10,534 nt of DNA, taken from positions 1 through 10,534 of the forward strand of contig MGSU01000128.1 in NCBI GenBank assembly GCA_001799195.1, in the 5' to 3' direction. Positions 1 through 6,788 of this stretch are shown here, piece by piece (position 1 is the stretch's first letter; every line of letters begins with the position of its first letter). Below the pieces are notes generated by a model. It was not told the DNA's origin, made no database searches, and worked only from the letters and a program-made list of their open reading frames with translations. Origin of the DNA: Deltaproteobacteria bacterium RIFOXYA12_FULL_61_11. Its GTDB lineage: Bacteria > Bdellovibrionota_F > JAHFAK01 > YA12-FULL-61-11. Made by a program: the position numbers and the translations under genes.

Positions 1-1
1 C

Positions 2-448
2 ATCACCGATGTCAACGACTATCGACTAGCGCTCGCCAGGAGATTGGGAGCCACCCGGGCGATCAATGTCTCCCGAGAGAGCGTCGAGGAGCACATTGCC
101 GACATCGGTATGATCGGTTTCGACATCGGTTTGGAGATGTCCGGTTCCCCCGCCGCCTTCCGGACCATGCTCTCGTGCATGTACCACGGCGGTCGTATCG
201 CTCTCCTGGGTCTCTTTCCCGAGCAAGCGGCCATCAATTGGGATCAGGTCATCTTCAAGGGTTTGTTCATAAAGGGAATCTACGGTCGAGAGATGTGGGA
301 GACCTGGTACAAGGGAGAGAACATGCTGCGCAGTGGGCTGGACATCTCCCCGGTGATTACGCACACGTTCCCCTTCGAGAACTTCCAACAAGGGTTTGAC
401 ACCATGCTCGAGGGTAACTGCGCCAAGGTCATTCTCGATCTGCCCTGA
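2..448 (+). CDS. tdh: L-threonine 3-dehydrogenase, C-terminal part (5' end outside window)
   Basis: Zinc-dependent medium-chain dehydrogenase that oxidises L-threonine with NAD+ to 2-amino-3-ketobutyrate in the cytoplasm. The reading frame is open from base 2, so the gene starts before the window; 148 of roughly 340 family residues are visible. What is seen is the end of the NAD-binding domain and the C-terminal part. Stretches [23 protein letters not shown](S)[17 protein letters not shown] and [16 protein letters not shown] follow E. coli Tdh almost position by position, and the ITD Asp is the usual NAD ribose-binding acid. The Zn-binding Cys/His/Glu residues lie upstream and cannot be checked. 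The next gene, kbl, follows after 33 nt on the same strand, the standard tdh-kbl partnership for threonine breakdown, so co-transcription is expected. Identity is very secure; only the N-terminus is unknown. Confidence 0.95.
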   Translation: MTDVNDYRLALARRLGATRAINVSRESVEEHIADIGMIGFDIGLEMSGSPAAFRTMLSCMYHGGRIALLGLFPEQAAINWDQVIFKGLFIKGIYGREMWETWYKGENMLRSGLDISPVITHTFPFENFQQGFDTMLEGNCAKVILDLP

Positions 449-481
449 CACTTGCCAAGATACTAGCTGAGGAGAAGGACG

Positions 482-1672
482 ATGTACGGAGCGATGCGGG
501 ACCATCTCAGGAACGAGCTGACGGCCGTCCGCGAGGCCGGATTGTACAAGCACGAGAGGATTATCACCGGGCCGCAGGGCGCGAGGATCAGAGTCCAGGG
601 CGGCAAGGAGGTTCTCAATTTCTGTGCAAACAACTACCTAGGTCTCTCCAGTCACCCGAGAGTCCTGCAGGCGGCTCATCGCGCGTTGGATGAATGGGGT
701 TTCGGCCTGTCTTCGGTGCGCTTCATCTGCGGCACGCAGGAAATCCACAAGCTGCTCGAAGCCAAAGTCGCGACTTTTCTCGGTACCGAAGACACCATTC
801 TCTACGCTGCTTGTTTCGATGCCAATGGAGGGGTCTTCGAACCCTTCCTGGACAAAGACTGCACCATCATCACCGATAGCCTCAACCATGCCTCGATCAT
901 CGACGGGATCCGCCTCGCCAAGGCCAACCGGCTCATCTATGCCCATGCCGACATGGCCGACCTCGAGCGAAAGCTTCTCGAGACCGCCGAGGCCCGCTTC
1001 CGCTTGATCGCCACGGACGGGGTTTTCTCCATGGACGGAGATATCGCCAAGTTGAGCGAGATCTGCGACCTCGCCGAACGGTACAAAGCCCTGGTCATGG
1101 TCGATGACAGTCATGCCACGGGGTTCATCGGAGCGACCGGGCGGGGCACCCCCGAACTGTGCGGGGTCCGGAACAGAATAGACCTGATCACCACCACCTT
1201 CGGGAAAGCCCTCGGTGGCGCGTCGGGCGGGTGTGTTTCGGGACGCGCTGAAATGATCGAATACCTGCGGCAGAAGAGCAGACCCTATCTCTTCTCGAAT
1301 ACCCTCGCCCCGGTGGTGGTGGGAGCCACTCTCGAGGTCCTCGAACTGCTCTCCGAGACCACGGAGTTGCGCGATAAGCTGGAACACAATACCTTGTATT
1401 TCCGAAAAGCAATGACCTCGGCCGGCTTCGACATCCGGCCCGGGATCCATCCGATCGTGCCGATCATGCTGTATGAAGAGCGTCTGGCTCATGCCATGGC
1501 CGAGAACCTGCTCTCCGAAGGCATCTATGTCATCGGTTTCAGCTTCCCGGTAGTCCCGCGAGGGCAGGCTCGGATCCGGGTACAGATCTCGGCAGCCCAT
1601 GACCTTGAACACCTTGACCGAGCCATCACCGCCTTTACCAAGGTCGGCAAGAAGCTTGGGGTCCTCTCTTGA
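482..1672 (+). CDS. kbl: Glycine C-acetyltransferase (2-amino-3-ketobutyrate CoA ligase)
   Basis: PLP-dependent alpha-oxoamine synthase-family enzyme that cleaves 2-amino-3-ketobutyrate with CoA to glycine and acetyl-CoA, the second step of Tdh-initiated threonine degradation. The product is 396 aa, essentially full length (E. coli Kbl is 398 aa). Visible landmarks are [13 protein letters not shown] (about 47-59), the PLP-stacking His136 in [12 protein letters not shown], Asp208 and His211 in [10 protein letters not shown], and the Schiff-base Lys242 in [14 protein letters not shown] (codon 1205-1207). Spacing between these matches the family. The ATG at 482 is preceded by GGAG (471-474) at a good distance. 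The gene lies 33 nt after tdh, and no promoter or terminator is evident between them, so a tdh-kbl operon is inferred. Other family members (8-amino-7-oxononanoate synthase, serine palmitoyltransferase, 5-aminolevulinate synthase) are less likely given the tdh neighbour and the Kbl-like motifs. Nothing is missing or broken. Confidence 0.97.
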   Translation: MYGAMRDHLRNELTAVREAGLYKHERIITGPQGARIRVQGGKEVLNFCANNYLGLSSHPRVLQAAHRALDEWGFGLSSVRFICGTQEIHKLLEAKVATFLGTEDTILYAACFDANGGVFEPFLDKDCTIITDSLNHASIIDGIRLAKANRLIYAHADMADLERKLLETAEARFRLIATDGVFSMDGDIAKLSEICDLAERYKALVMVDDSHATGFIGATGRGTPELCGVRNRIDLITTTFGKALGGASGGCVSGRAEMIEYLRQKSRPYLFSNTLAPVVVGATLEVLELLSETTELRDKLEHNTLYFRKAMTSAGFDIRPGIHPIVPIMLYEERLAHAMAENLLSEGIYVIGFSFPVVPRGQARIRVQISAAHDLEHLDRAITAFTKVGKKLGVLS

Positions 1673-1749
1673 ATCGATAGGTTGTCGTTTCAGAGATGAG
1701 GCGCTATCCCGGCCCTGCCGGTCCGGAGAGGCAGAGCTGTATGATCTCC

Positions 1750-1778
1750 TTGAATTGTCCTTACCTGACGAGTATAGG
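1750..1778 (+). promoter_or_regulatory. Candidate sigma70-type promoter for the SDR gene
   Basis: TTGAAT (1750-1755) and TATAGG (1773-1778) are separated by exactly 17 nt in the 135-nt gap between kbl and the SDR gene. Each hexamer matches the consensus at four positions. It would start transcription near 1785, giving a short leader before the SDR ATG at 1808. This suggests the SDR gene can be expressed independently of tdh-kbl. It is a sequence match only. Confidence 0.4.
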
Positions 1779-1807
1779 AAAACCTGCATGGTTCGAGGGG
1801 TTGGGGG

Positions 1808-2557
1808 ATGAAGAAAGCGCTGATCACCGGAGCGAGCGAGGGGATCGGGCGTGCCCTGACCAAAGCCCTGTGCAAAGAGGGCTATGCCATCTGTGCCGTG
1901 GCGAGGAATGAACAGCGACTCAAGGGGTTGCTGCAGGAGATGGACGGTAATTCCCATTCGTACCTGCTCGCTGATCTCGGTACCCAAGAAGGGCAGCAGA
2001 CGGTCCTGCGAGAACTCGGTGCCGAGCACTATCATCTCTTGGTCAACAACGCCGGTTTCGGCCACTACGAGGCCTTTACCGACACCAACCTTGCGCTGTT
2101 CGACAATCTCTTGGCTGTGAACTGCCATGCCGTCCTGACCCTCTCGCATCACTTTCTGCGGACCAGCCAGAGCGGCGATGCCCTGATCAACGTCTCGTCG
2201 GTGTTGGGTTACCTTCCGATGCCGAAGATGGCGGTCTATGCCGCCAGCAAGGCCTTTGTGACCTCGCTGTCCGAGGCCCTGTGGGAAGAACAGCGCGGGC
2301 GCGGGGTGTATGTCATGAATCTGTGCCCCGGGGTTACCGAGACCCGTTTCCAGGAACGCTCGGGTATGGGTGGACACTTCAAGCCGCCTAGGCTGGTCGT
2401 GCAAAGTCCGGAACACGTGGCGCAGCGGGCCGTGGCCGAGTTGCGTCGGCGCGGCAAGCCCTCGGTGGTCTCCGGCGTGCTCAATTCCTTCTTCTTGTTC
2501 TGTACCCGTTGGATATCCCGAGAAGCCCTGTTGCGAGCCATGGGGCTCTACCGCTGA
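1808..2557 (+). CDS. Short-chain dehydrogenase/reductase (classical SDR, DltE/COG0300-like)
   Basis: NAD(P)-dependent oxidoreductase of the classical SDR type, 249 aa, cytoplasmic. The cofactor motif TGASEGIG is at residues 7-14, and the structural NNAG is at 80-83. Asn105, Ser131 (NVSSV), Tyr144 and Lys148 (YAASK) make up the Asn-Ser-Tyr-Lys catalytic set. Arg33 at the end of beta-strand 2 (AVARN) suggests a preference for NADP(H). The wording around the active site (VYAASKAFVTSLSEALWEE, NLCPGVTETRF) is that of the COG0300 subgroup, whose substrates are mostly unknown. The ATG at 1808 follows GAGGGG (1795-1800) at 7 nt. The gene sits downstream of kbl on the same strand and converges on the SDH gene, with only 10 nt between the two stop codons. 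A role in amino-acid breakdown is possible from context but not shown by sequence. The last 30 or so residues are moderately hydrophobic (LNSFFLFCTRW) and may serve membrane association or dimer contact. The substrate cannot be assigned. Confidence 0.9.
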   Translation: MKKALITGASEGIGRALTKALCKEGYAICAVARNEQRLKGLLQEMDGNSHSYLLADLGTQEGQQTVLRELGAEHYHLLVNNAGFGHYEAFTDTNLALFDNLLAVNCHAVLTLSHHFLRTSQSGDALINVSSVLGYLPMPKMAVYAASKAFVTSLSEALWEEQRGRGVYVMNLCPGVTETRFQERSGMGGHFKPPRLVVQSPEHVAQRAVAELRRRGKPSVVSGVLNSFFLFCTRWISREALLRAMGLYR

Positions 2558-2567
2558 TCCACCTTCG

Positions 2568-3887
2568 TCAGGATAGTTCCTCCACCGTTTCCCGGGCCTC
2601 GATGCCCAGTCCTGCCAGTTCGTCCAAAATGGGACCGTAGAGTTGCGGGTGAATCGGGATCTGGGCTCCGCGCAGCTCGAGCCGACCTTCCAGGAGGAGA
2701 CGCAAGGCAATGGCCGCGGGTAGGGCGACGGTACGGGCCATGGCTCGATGGCCGCGGCGTTGACCGGTCTCGCAGAGAGTCGAAGTGATGCGTTGCCGTG
2801 CTCCAGACGGGTAGCGTACCACGAAGATGTGTTGCAAGATGATGAGATCCTGTTCGTTCCTGCCGTAGGCCAACTTCTGCTCCATCAGGTTGCTGAGCAG
2901 GTCGAGGGGGGAGGAGCAATCCTTCGGACCTTCGTCCTCGAAGAGACCGAGCCATACGAGGCGTTGGAGGGCGTCGCTGGTGGGGGACAACCCTGTCCTG
3001 GCCGCGACTTCGGCCACGGGATTGGCCTGGGTCAAACCCGCGATCAGGCGTACGATGTCCCGGGGGGATTTTCCGGCCAAGCGTTCGTCCGGTTTCTCGT
3101 CCAGCAGACCGAGGGCCACGAGGACCTCCCAGGTCTGACACCAACCGAGGTTGCGCAAGGTTCCCCGTTTGAAGGTCCGCACGCCATGCAACCCATAGGT
3201 GTCGAGATAGGGGAGGGAATCGCGGTTCGGGTAGACCTCGAAGTCACCTAGGCCGGCGACCGTCCGTCGCTCGACGTCCTCGAATATCTTTCCCGGGGGA
3301 ATTTCCACCACCTCGCCGTCGCGGAGGTAGCGGGCGCCGTTGCGTCCGGCGAGGGCGACCCCCCGGGGACTCCACGACACTTTGTAGCCGAAGGGATTGG
3401 TATTGCTCTGGGGAGACGGCAATCCTCCGCAATCGGAGAGGAATTCCAGCACTTCACCGCCCTGGGCGCGGACCCGGTCGAGGATGCGCATGGCGGTCAT
3501 GTGGTCCAGGCCTGGGTCCAGCCCGCACTCGTTCAGGAAGAGGAGGTCGGCTTCACGGGCAGCGCCGTCCAAGCGGCGCATGGTATCGCTGGTATAGGAG
3601 GTGGTCACGAGGTGCTTGCGCCGGGCAAGGCAGACCTCGGCCACCTTGGGGTGGAGGCTCCAGGGGAGTAAGCTGGCGACCGCATCGCTGGCATCGACCA
3701 AACGGGTGAGCCCGGCCCGGTCCTCGACGTCGAAAGCAACGGCTCGACCGTTGGGATACCCTGCCATCAACCTGGCCGCCCGCCGGTAGTTGAGGGAGGC
3801 CACCACGACCTCCAAACCCTGGTCGAGCAGGTAGCGCAGGAGAGGGTCGATGACCAAGCCCGAGCCGAGGACGAGTACTCGCTTCAT
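2568..3887 (-). CDS. Saccharopine dehydrogenase (L-glutamate-forming; SDH half of AASS)
   Basis: Oxidises and hydrolyses saccharopine with NAD+ to L-glutamate and 2-aminoadipate 6-semialdehyde, step two of the saccharopine route of lysine degradation. The 439-aa product lines up with the C-terminal half of human AASS. It has the Rossmann start VLVLGSGLVIDPLLRYL (4-20), SLLPWSLHP (72-80), NECGLDPGLDHM (119-130), CGGLPSPQSNTNP (153-165), YKVSWSPRGV (168-177), YPNRDSLPY (219-227) and RGTLR (241-245), ending with a YGPILDEL motif (417-424). The ATG (3887-3885) overlaps the LKR stop as ATGA, so the two are translationally coupled. The frame stays open upstream to 4334, but that part is antisense-type shadow over the LKR gene. 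The CDS ends 10 nt from the convergent SDR stop. Bacterial yeast-type saccharopine reductases are a different arrangement; the match here is to the animal/plant AASS type. The aldehyde dehydrogenase that should follow in the pathway is not in the window. Confidence 0.93.
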   Translation of the reverse strand: MKRVLVLGSGLVIDPLLRYLLDQGLEVVVASLNYRRAARLMAGYPNGRAVAFDVEDRAGLTRLVDASDAVASLLPWSLHPKVAEVCLARRKHLVTTSYTSDTMRRLDGAAREADLLFLNECGLDPGLDHMTAMRILDRVRAQGGEVLEFLSDCGGLPSPQSNTNPFGYKVSWSPRGVALAGRNGARYLRDGEVVEIPPGKIFEDVERRTVAGLGDFEVYPNRDSLPYLDTYGLHGVRTFKRGTLRNLGWCQTWEVLVALGLLDEKPDERLAGKSPRDIVRLIAGLTQANPVAEVAARTGLSPTSDALQRLVWLGLFEDEGPKDCSSPLDLLSNLMEQKLAYGRNEQDLIILQHIFVVRYPSGARQRITSTLCETGQRRGHRAMARTVALPAAIALRLLLEGRLELRGAQIPIHPQLYGPILDELAGLGIEARETVEELS

Positions 3888-5197
3888 GCTGTCACCGCCT
3901 TGGTGGTTGTTTCGAGGAAGGTGTGCAAATAGGAATAGGTGGGAGTGAGCTTCCCATTGTGGACAATCAGTGCGCGGTGAAGTTCCGGGGGCAGAGCCGC
4001 GGCCTTCAAGCCATTCTGGTCGCGCGCCGCGAGGAGCCCAGGCAGGAACTGCACCAAGAGGTCGCCAAAATGTCTCGAGGCTTCGGCCGGCAACTCGCAG
4101 GGTAAATTGTCCACGGCCATGACCGTGATGCCCTCGGCCGCCACGCCTTCGACATAGTCGTCCGTCGCCGGTCGGTAGGTATAGCAGGGTTGACCTGGAG
4201 TGGTGGCGCCGCGGTTGATCTCTATCGCACCGTCGAGGTCGCAACTGATATCGCCTATTATTCGCAGGGCGTGGGGCGGCAGTCCGGAGCGCAGGTCGGC
4301 TCGGCTGCAGAGCCGAGGAAAACGGGGTTCCCAATAGATGCAGTTGAGGAGCAGGGTGAGGTGCGCATGATACCGCTGGAAAATGCCTCGGTACCGGTCA
4401 GGTGCGGTGAAATATTCCTGCAAATCGAAGGTTTTGCCCGGATTGAGCGGTTCTGCCAGGTGACGTTCCTGGAACACGACCTTGTAGAGGCGATCCGTGG
4501 CCGTGACGCGACCTCCGAGGAGCAGTTCCTCGGGTTCGAGGGTTTCGACCGGCAAGAGCTCGAGGAGCTCTTGGACCCCGTTCGAGACTTGACCGTAACC
4601 GGTGATGCCGCAGACCACGGGGTAGGGAAAACCCACGGCCGCAATCCGCCGGGAGGTTTCGTCGAGGGCCTGGTGGAGTTCGCCAAGGTCTCGGTAGGTC
4701 ATCGGCTGGCGTAAGGCTGCCAAAGGGTTGCGCAGACCCTCGAGGTCGAGCTTTCGGGAGAAGGCCACCAAGGTCTCGACCAACCCAGCCTGCCCCGCGA
4801 AGCGGCCGAAGGCAATCAGCCGTTTTCCGGTCGCATCGACGATGCGTTCGTAGTCGAGGAGGTCGCAACCGAGGTCGAGTAACCTGCGTAGCATCGGCAG
4901 GTTGTAAAGCTGACCTTTCACCACATGAGCGAAATAGAGATAGGTGGTCTTGGGAGCGAGCAATGGGATCGGGACTTCCTTGACCGCTACAATGACCGGG
5001 CAACCGTCGAGGGTAGCGACCACCTCTGCTCCTGCAGAGGCATAGGCGTGGTCCGGGAAGACTCGCTGGGAGGAGGTCTGCACCCGTACCGTCGCACCGT
5101 GCTCACCTATGAGTTGGCCGATGTGCTCAGGTGCGAGGGGAACCCGACGCTCCCACTCGTTGCGATCCTCGCGACGAACTCCGAGACGAACGGTCAT
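3884..5197 (-). CDS. Lysine-ketoglutarate reductase (saccharopine dehydrogenase, NADP+, L-lysine-forming; LKR half of AASS)
   Basis: Condenses L-lysine and 2-oxoglutarate with NADPH to saccharopine, the first step of the saccharopine pathway, in the cytoplasm. The 437-aa product follows the N-terminal half of human AASS. An AlaDh/PNT-like N-terminal domain shows VRREDRNEWERRVPLAP (7-23), VKEVP (72-76), YFAHVVKGQ (88-96), LLDYERIVD (113-121) and AFGRFAGQAGLV (129-140). The nucleotide-binding domain has GITGYGQVSNG (197-207), followed by CIYWEPRFPRL (286-296), GDISCDLDGAIE (315-326) and AVDNLPCELP (361-370). ATG 5197-5195 is chosen because GGGAGG (5209-5204, minus strand) lies 6 nt upstream and homology begins right there. 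Upstream in-frame starts (to 5374) add a non-homologous, low-quality extension. The gene ends in an ATGA overlap with SDH. The two activities, fused in one polypeptide in animals and plants, are separate but coupled here. A candidate promoter with an inverted repeat lies upstream. Confidence 0.93.
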   Translation of the reverse strand: MTVRLGVRREDRNEWERRVPLAPEHIGQLIGEHGATVRVQTSSQRVFPDHAYASAGAEVVATLDGCPVIVAVKEVPIPLLAPKTTYLYFAHVVKGQLYNLPMLRRLLDLGCDLLDYERIVDATGKRLIAFGRFAGQAGLVETLVAFSRKLDLEGLRNPLAALRQPMTYRDLGELHQALDETSRRIAAVGFPYPVVCGITGYGQVSNGVQELLELLPVETLEPEELLLGGRVTATDRLYKVVFQERHLAEPLNPGKTFDLQEYFTAPDRYRGIFQRYHAHLTLLLNCIYWEPRFPRLCSRADLRSGLPPHALRIIGDISCDLDGAIEINRGATTPGQPCYTYRPATDDYVEGVAAEGITVMAVDNLPCELPAEASRHFGDLLVQFLPGLLAARDQNGLKAAALPPELHRALIVHNGKLTPTYSYLHTFLETTTKAVTA

Positions 5198-5203
5198 GGC
5201 CTG

Positions 5204-5209
5204 CCTCCC
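5204..5209 (-). promoter_or_regulatory. Ribosome-binding site fixing the LKR start
   Basis: On the minus strand this reads GGGAGG, 6 nt before ATG 5197-5195. It decides between that ATG and several upstream in-frame starts, none of which has a comparable site or AASS-like residues after it. Confidence 0.7.
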
Positions 5210-5267
5210 GAGGTGCGTGGAGCTCATCTCCGGCGCGGCCTCCACAACCCGCTCCAACGGAGCCACC

Positions 5268-5306
5268 ATTATCCTCTTTCCCATCCGAAGGCAAGGGAAT
5301 CCTTGC
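5268..5306 (-). promoter_or_regulatory. Candidate LKR-SDH promoter with overlapping inverted repeat
   Basis: On the minus strand a GATAAT hexamer (5273-5268, five of six matches to TATAAT) lies about 70 nt before the LKR ATG. A TTGCCT (5294-5289) sits 15 nt upstream of it, a short but usable spacing. The region also holds a perfect 6-4-6 inverted repeat, GCAAGG-GAAT-CCTTGC (5291-5306), which overlaps the -35 position. That is where a repressor or activator dimer would bind, so amino-acid-responsive control is a reasonable guess. No regulator gene is in the window. The repeat is seen directly; the promoter and operator roles are inferred. Confidence 0.35.
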
Positions 5307-5343
5307 AATTTATTCTGTGAACCGCCGACCCTTACGTCCTGTC

Positions 5344-5393
5344 CCGAACTATCTCGAGAAAGGTGAGGTGGCACCAGGTGCTGTACCGAACTA
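5344..5393. repeat. Short direct and inverted repeats in the divergent intergenic region
   Basis: CCGAACTA occurs at 5344-5351 and again at 5386-5393. Between the copies lies a GCACC-A-GGTGC inverted repeat (5371-5381), preceded by GGTG. These could be regulatory protein sites in the 370-bp region (5198-5567) between the divergent LKR and Cys-rich lipoprotein genes. The words are short and chance is not excluded. I see no gene, tRNA or convincing intrinsic terminator in this region. Confidence 0.25.
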
Positions 5394-5478
5394 CGGATGG
5401 AAGACCACTATGAGTGGACGTGGATATGACGTATGCTTTCCACAACCCAGGTTGGAATTCCTCGCGCCGCCATGCCGC

Positions 5479-5484
5479 TATAAA
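5479..5484 (+). promoter_or_regulatory. Possible -10 element for the Cys-rich lipoprotein gene
   Basis: TATAAA stands out in otherwise GC-rich sequence 84 nt before the lipoprotein ATG. The best -35-like word, TTGGAA (5452-5457), is 21 nt away, which is too far for a standard sigma70 promoter. The -10 may therefore depend on an activator, or be chance. Confidence 0.25.
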
Positions 5485-5567
5485 GGCGGAGTTGGTTCCC
5501 CACATTGCCTTGGCACGTCTTTGGCGCTACTTTCAGGAAGGTCCCATGACCAAACGAGGCAACGTCC

Positions 5568-6788
5568 ATGCGATTCTGGCGACTCGTTCTTTTCTTTTCC
5601 CTCTTGACGGCTTGTGGGTTGACCAGCGAGGAACCAGCCACGAATCGCGCGGCTGCTGCCAATCAAAACCTCCCAACCGATCCGTCCGTCTCGTCGAACC
5701 CGCAACAATCCGCCACGGGGTTAGAGGTCCCAGTCCGGCCACCTTTGGTCCAGGTTGATCCAAGCGAAAAGTCACCGGGGCAAGATCCCTTCGAGGACGG
5801 GCACCAGGTCGAGCCGACCGACGACCCCGTCCAGATCGGTGGAACTCCCTGCCCTGCCGGACTGTCCTGTGCTGCCTCGACCAGTCTGACCGGAGCCACC
5901 CTGCGTTGCACCAATACTGTTGGCATCGAACAATCGTGTTGCCCTCTGGGCTCAGAGATCAACGATTCCGGCACTGAGTGCGTCATCCCCACCGACGACC
6001 CTGTGGTCGAACCCCAACCCTGCCCCGCGGGCAGGACGTGTGTCTCCGGGACTCCGCCAACGGGTTACGAACTCTCGTGCCAGGACAACGCCGTCCAGAA
6101 GTACTGCTGTCCGAGCGGCGAGATCCTCGATACAGCCGAGACGGCCTGCGTCCTGCCGACACCCGAACCCGAGCAACTCTCGCCGTGTCCTACCTCGGCA
6201 TACTGCACCGACACGGTGATGGTGACCGGTTCCTTCGCTTGTGCCGATGACGACGGGGACCGTCGTTCGTGTTGCCCGTCCGACCGGGTCTTGAATGCCG
6301 ACCGCAGCGCCTGCGTCTTCCCTAACACCGTTTCGACCTGCGCGCGCGGCCTTGCCTGCGGACATGACGAGGCCCCAACCGGCTGGAAAACCTATTGCAG
6401 CTCGACCGGGAATCCCCTCTATACGTGGTACTGCTGCAGTTCGGATTCGGTGCTCGACGAGAGCGGGAAAGCCTGTCGGCTGAAACCCACGTGCCAGGAG
6501 GGAGCATACTGCAGCGACGCCATGGACGTGGGCAACTCCATCGCTTGCCGCACCACCAGCGGGCAATCGAAGTCCTGCTGCCCTCTCGATAAAGTCTTCA
6601 ATGCCGCCCAGACCTCATGCATCTTCCCCGACCTCCCGATGTGTGGCAGCGGGTTGTCGTGCAGCCACTACGCTATTCCGACCGGGTACGAGGTCTATTG
6701 CTCGGCGAACGGCAATCCCCTCTATACCTGGTACTGTTGTGCCGCCGGTAAGACCTACAACAGTGCTGCCAATCAGTGTCAGCCCTGA
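5568..6788 (+). CDS. Lipoprotein with six copies of an unrecognised six-cysteine module
   Basis: Predicted exported, lipid-anchored protein of 406 aa. The N-terminus has a short signal peptide with lipobox LTAC, giving acylated Cys16. Residues 17-90 form a Pro/Asp/Glu/Gln-rich linker. Six modules follow, with Cys at 95/101/114/124/125/138, 152/158/171/180/181/194, 207/213/225/235/236/249, 258/264/277/289/290/303, 309/315/327/337/338/351 and 359/365/378/390/391/404. The pattern is C-x5-C-x(11-12)-C-x(8-11)-CC-x12-C. All 36 module Cys are conserved, which implies three disulfides per module and an extracytoplasmic location. Modules 4 and 6 share GNPLYTWYCC. PTDDPV linkers precede modules 1 and 2. 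The ATG at 5568 has GAGG (5556-5559) 8 nt upstream and places the lipobox correctly. I do not recognise the module; it is not the DUF4215-type myxobacterial Cys repeat. A structural, adhesive or binding role on the cell surface is a guess. The nearest downstream gene encodes a thioredoxin-like protein after 362 nt. Confidence 0.87.
   Translation: MRFWRLVLFFSLLTACGLTSEEPATNRAAAANQNLPTDPSVSSNPQQSATGLEVPVRPPLVQVDPSEKSPGQDPFEDGHQVEPTDDPVQIGGTPCPAGLSCAASTSLTGATLRCTNTVGIEQSCCPLGSEINDSGTECVIPTDDPVVEPQPCPAGRTCVSGTPPTGYELSCQDNAVQKYCCPSGEILDTAETACVLPTPEPEQLSPCPTSAYCTDTVMVTGSFACADDDGDRRSCCPSDRVLNADRSACVFPNTVSTCARGLACGHDEAPTGWKTYCSSTGNPLYTWYCCSSDSVLDESGKACRLKPTCQEGAYCSDAMDVGNSIACRTTSGQSKSCCPLDKVFNAAQTSCIFPDLPMCGSGLSCSHYAIPTGYEVYCSANGNPLYTWYCCAAGKTYNSAANQCQP
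5850..6779 (+). repeat. Six-module Cys-rich repeat array (about 150 bp per module)
   Basis: Six in-frame repeats of about 44-46 residues, with short linkers. Modules 3-4 (6186-6476) and 5-6 (6492-6779) match as a pair. They share intra-module spacings (11/9 for modules 3 and 5, 12/11 for modules 4 and 6). DNA words are shared at an offset of about 303 bp, such as AATCCCCTCTATAC at 6411-6424 and 6714-6727. This indicates a two-module duplication after older single-module duplications. Confidence 0.85.

Noticed and set aside
1673-1749. Possible terminator hairpin after kbl (CCGG and CTGCC/GGCAG arms)
   Set aside because: Stems are short, loops irregular and there is no T-run, so an intrinsic terminator is not supported.
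638-2710. 690-aa open frame on the minus strand across kbl and the SDR gene
   Set aside because: It is antisense to two clear enzymes with intact motifs, has no recognisable domain and is a product of GC-rich codon bias.
3888-4334. N-terminal extension of the SDH frame over the LKR gene
   Set aside because: The extension is out-of-frame shadow of LKR; homology and the ATGA overlap place the SDH start at 3887.
5198-5374. N-terminal extension of LKR to an upstream start
   Set aside because: The GGGAGG site and the beginning of AASS-like homology both point to 5197; the extension has no family likeness.
5414-5758. 114-aa frame overlapping the lipoprotein start, with an ATG at 5546 preceded by AGGAAGG
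   Set aside because: It runs out of frame through the lipoprotein linker and gives a Pro/Arg-rich sequence without motifs. The lipoprotein frame has a signal peptide, lipobox and conserved Cys modules.
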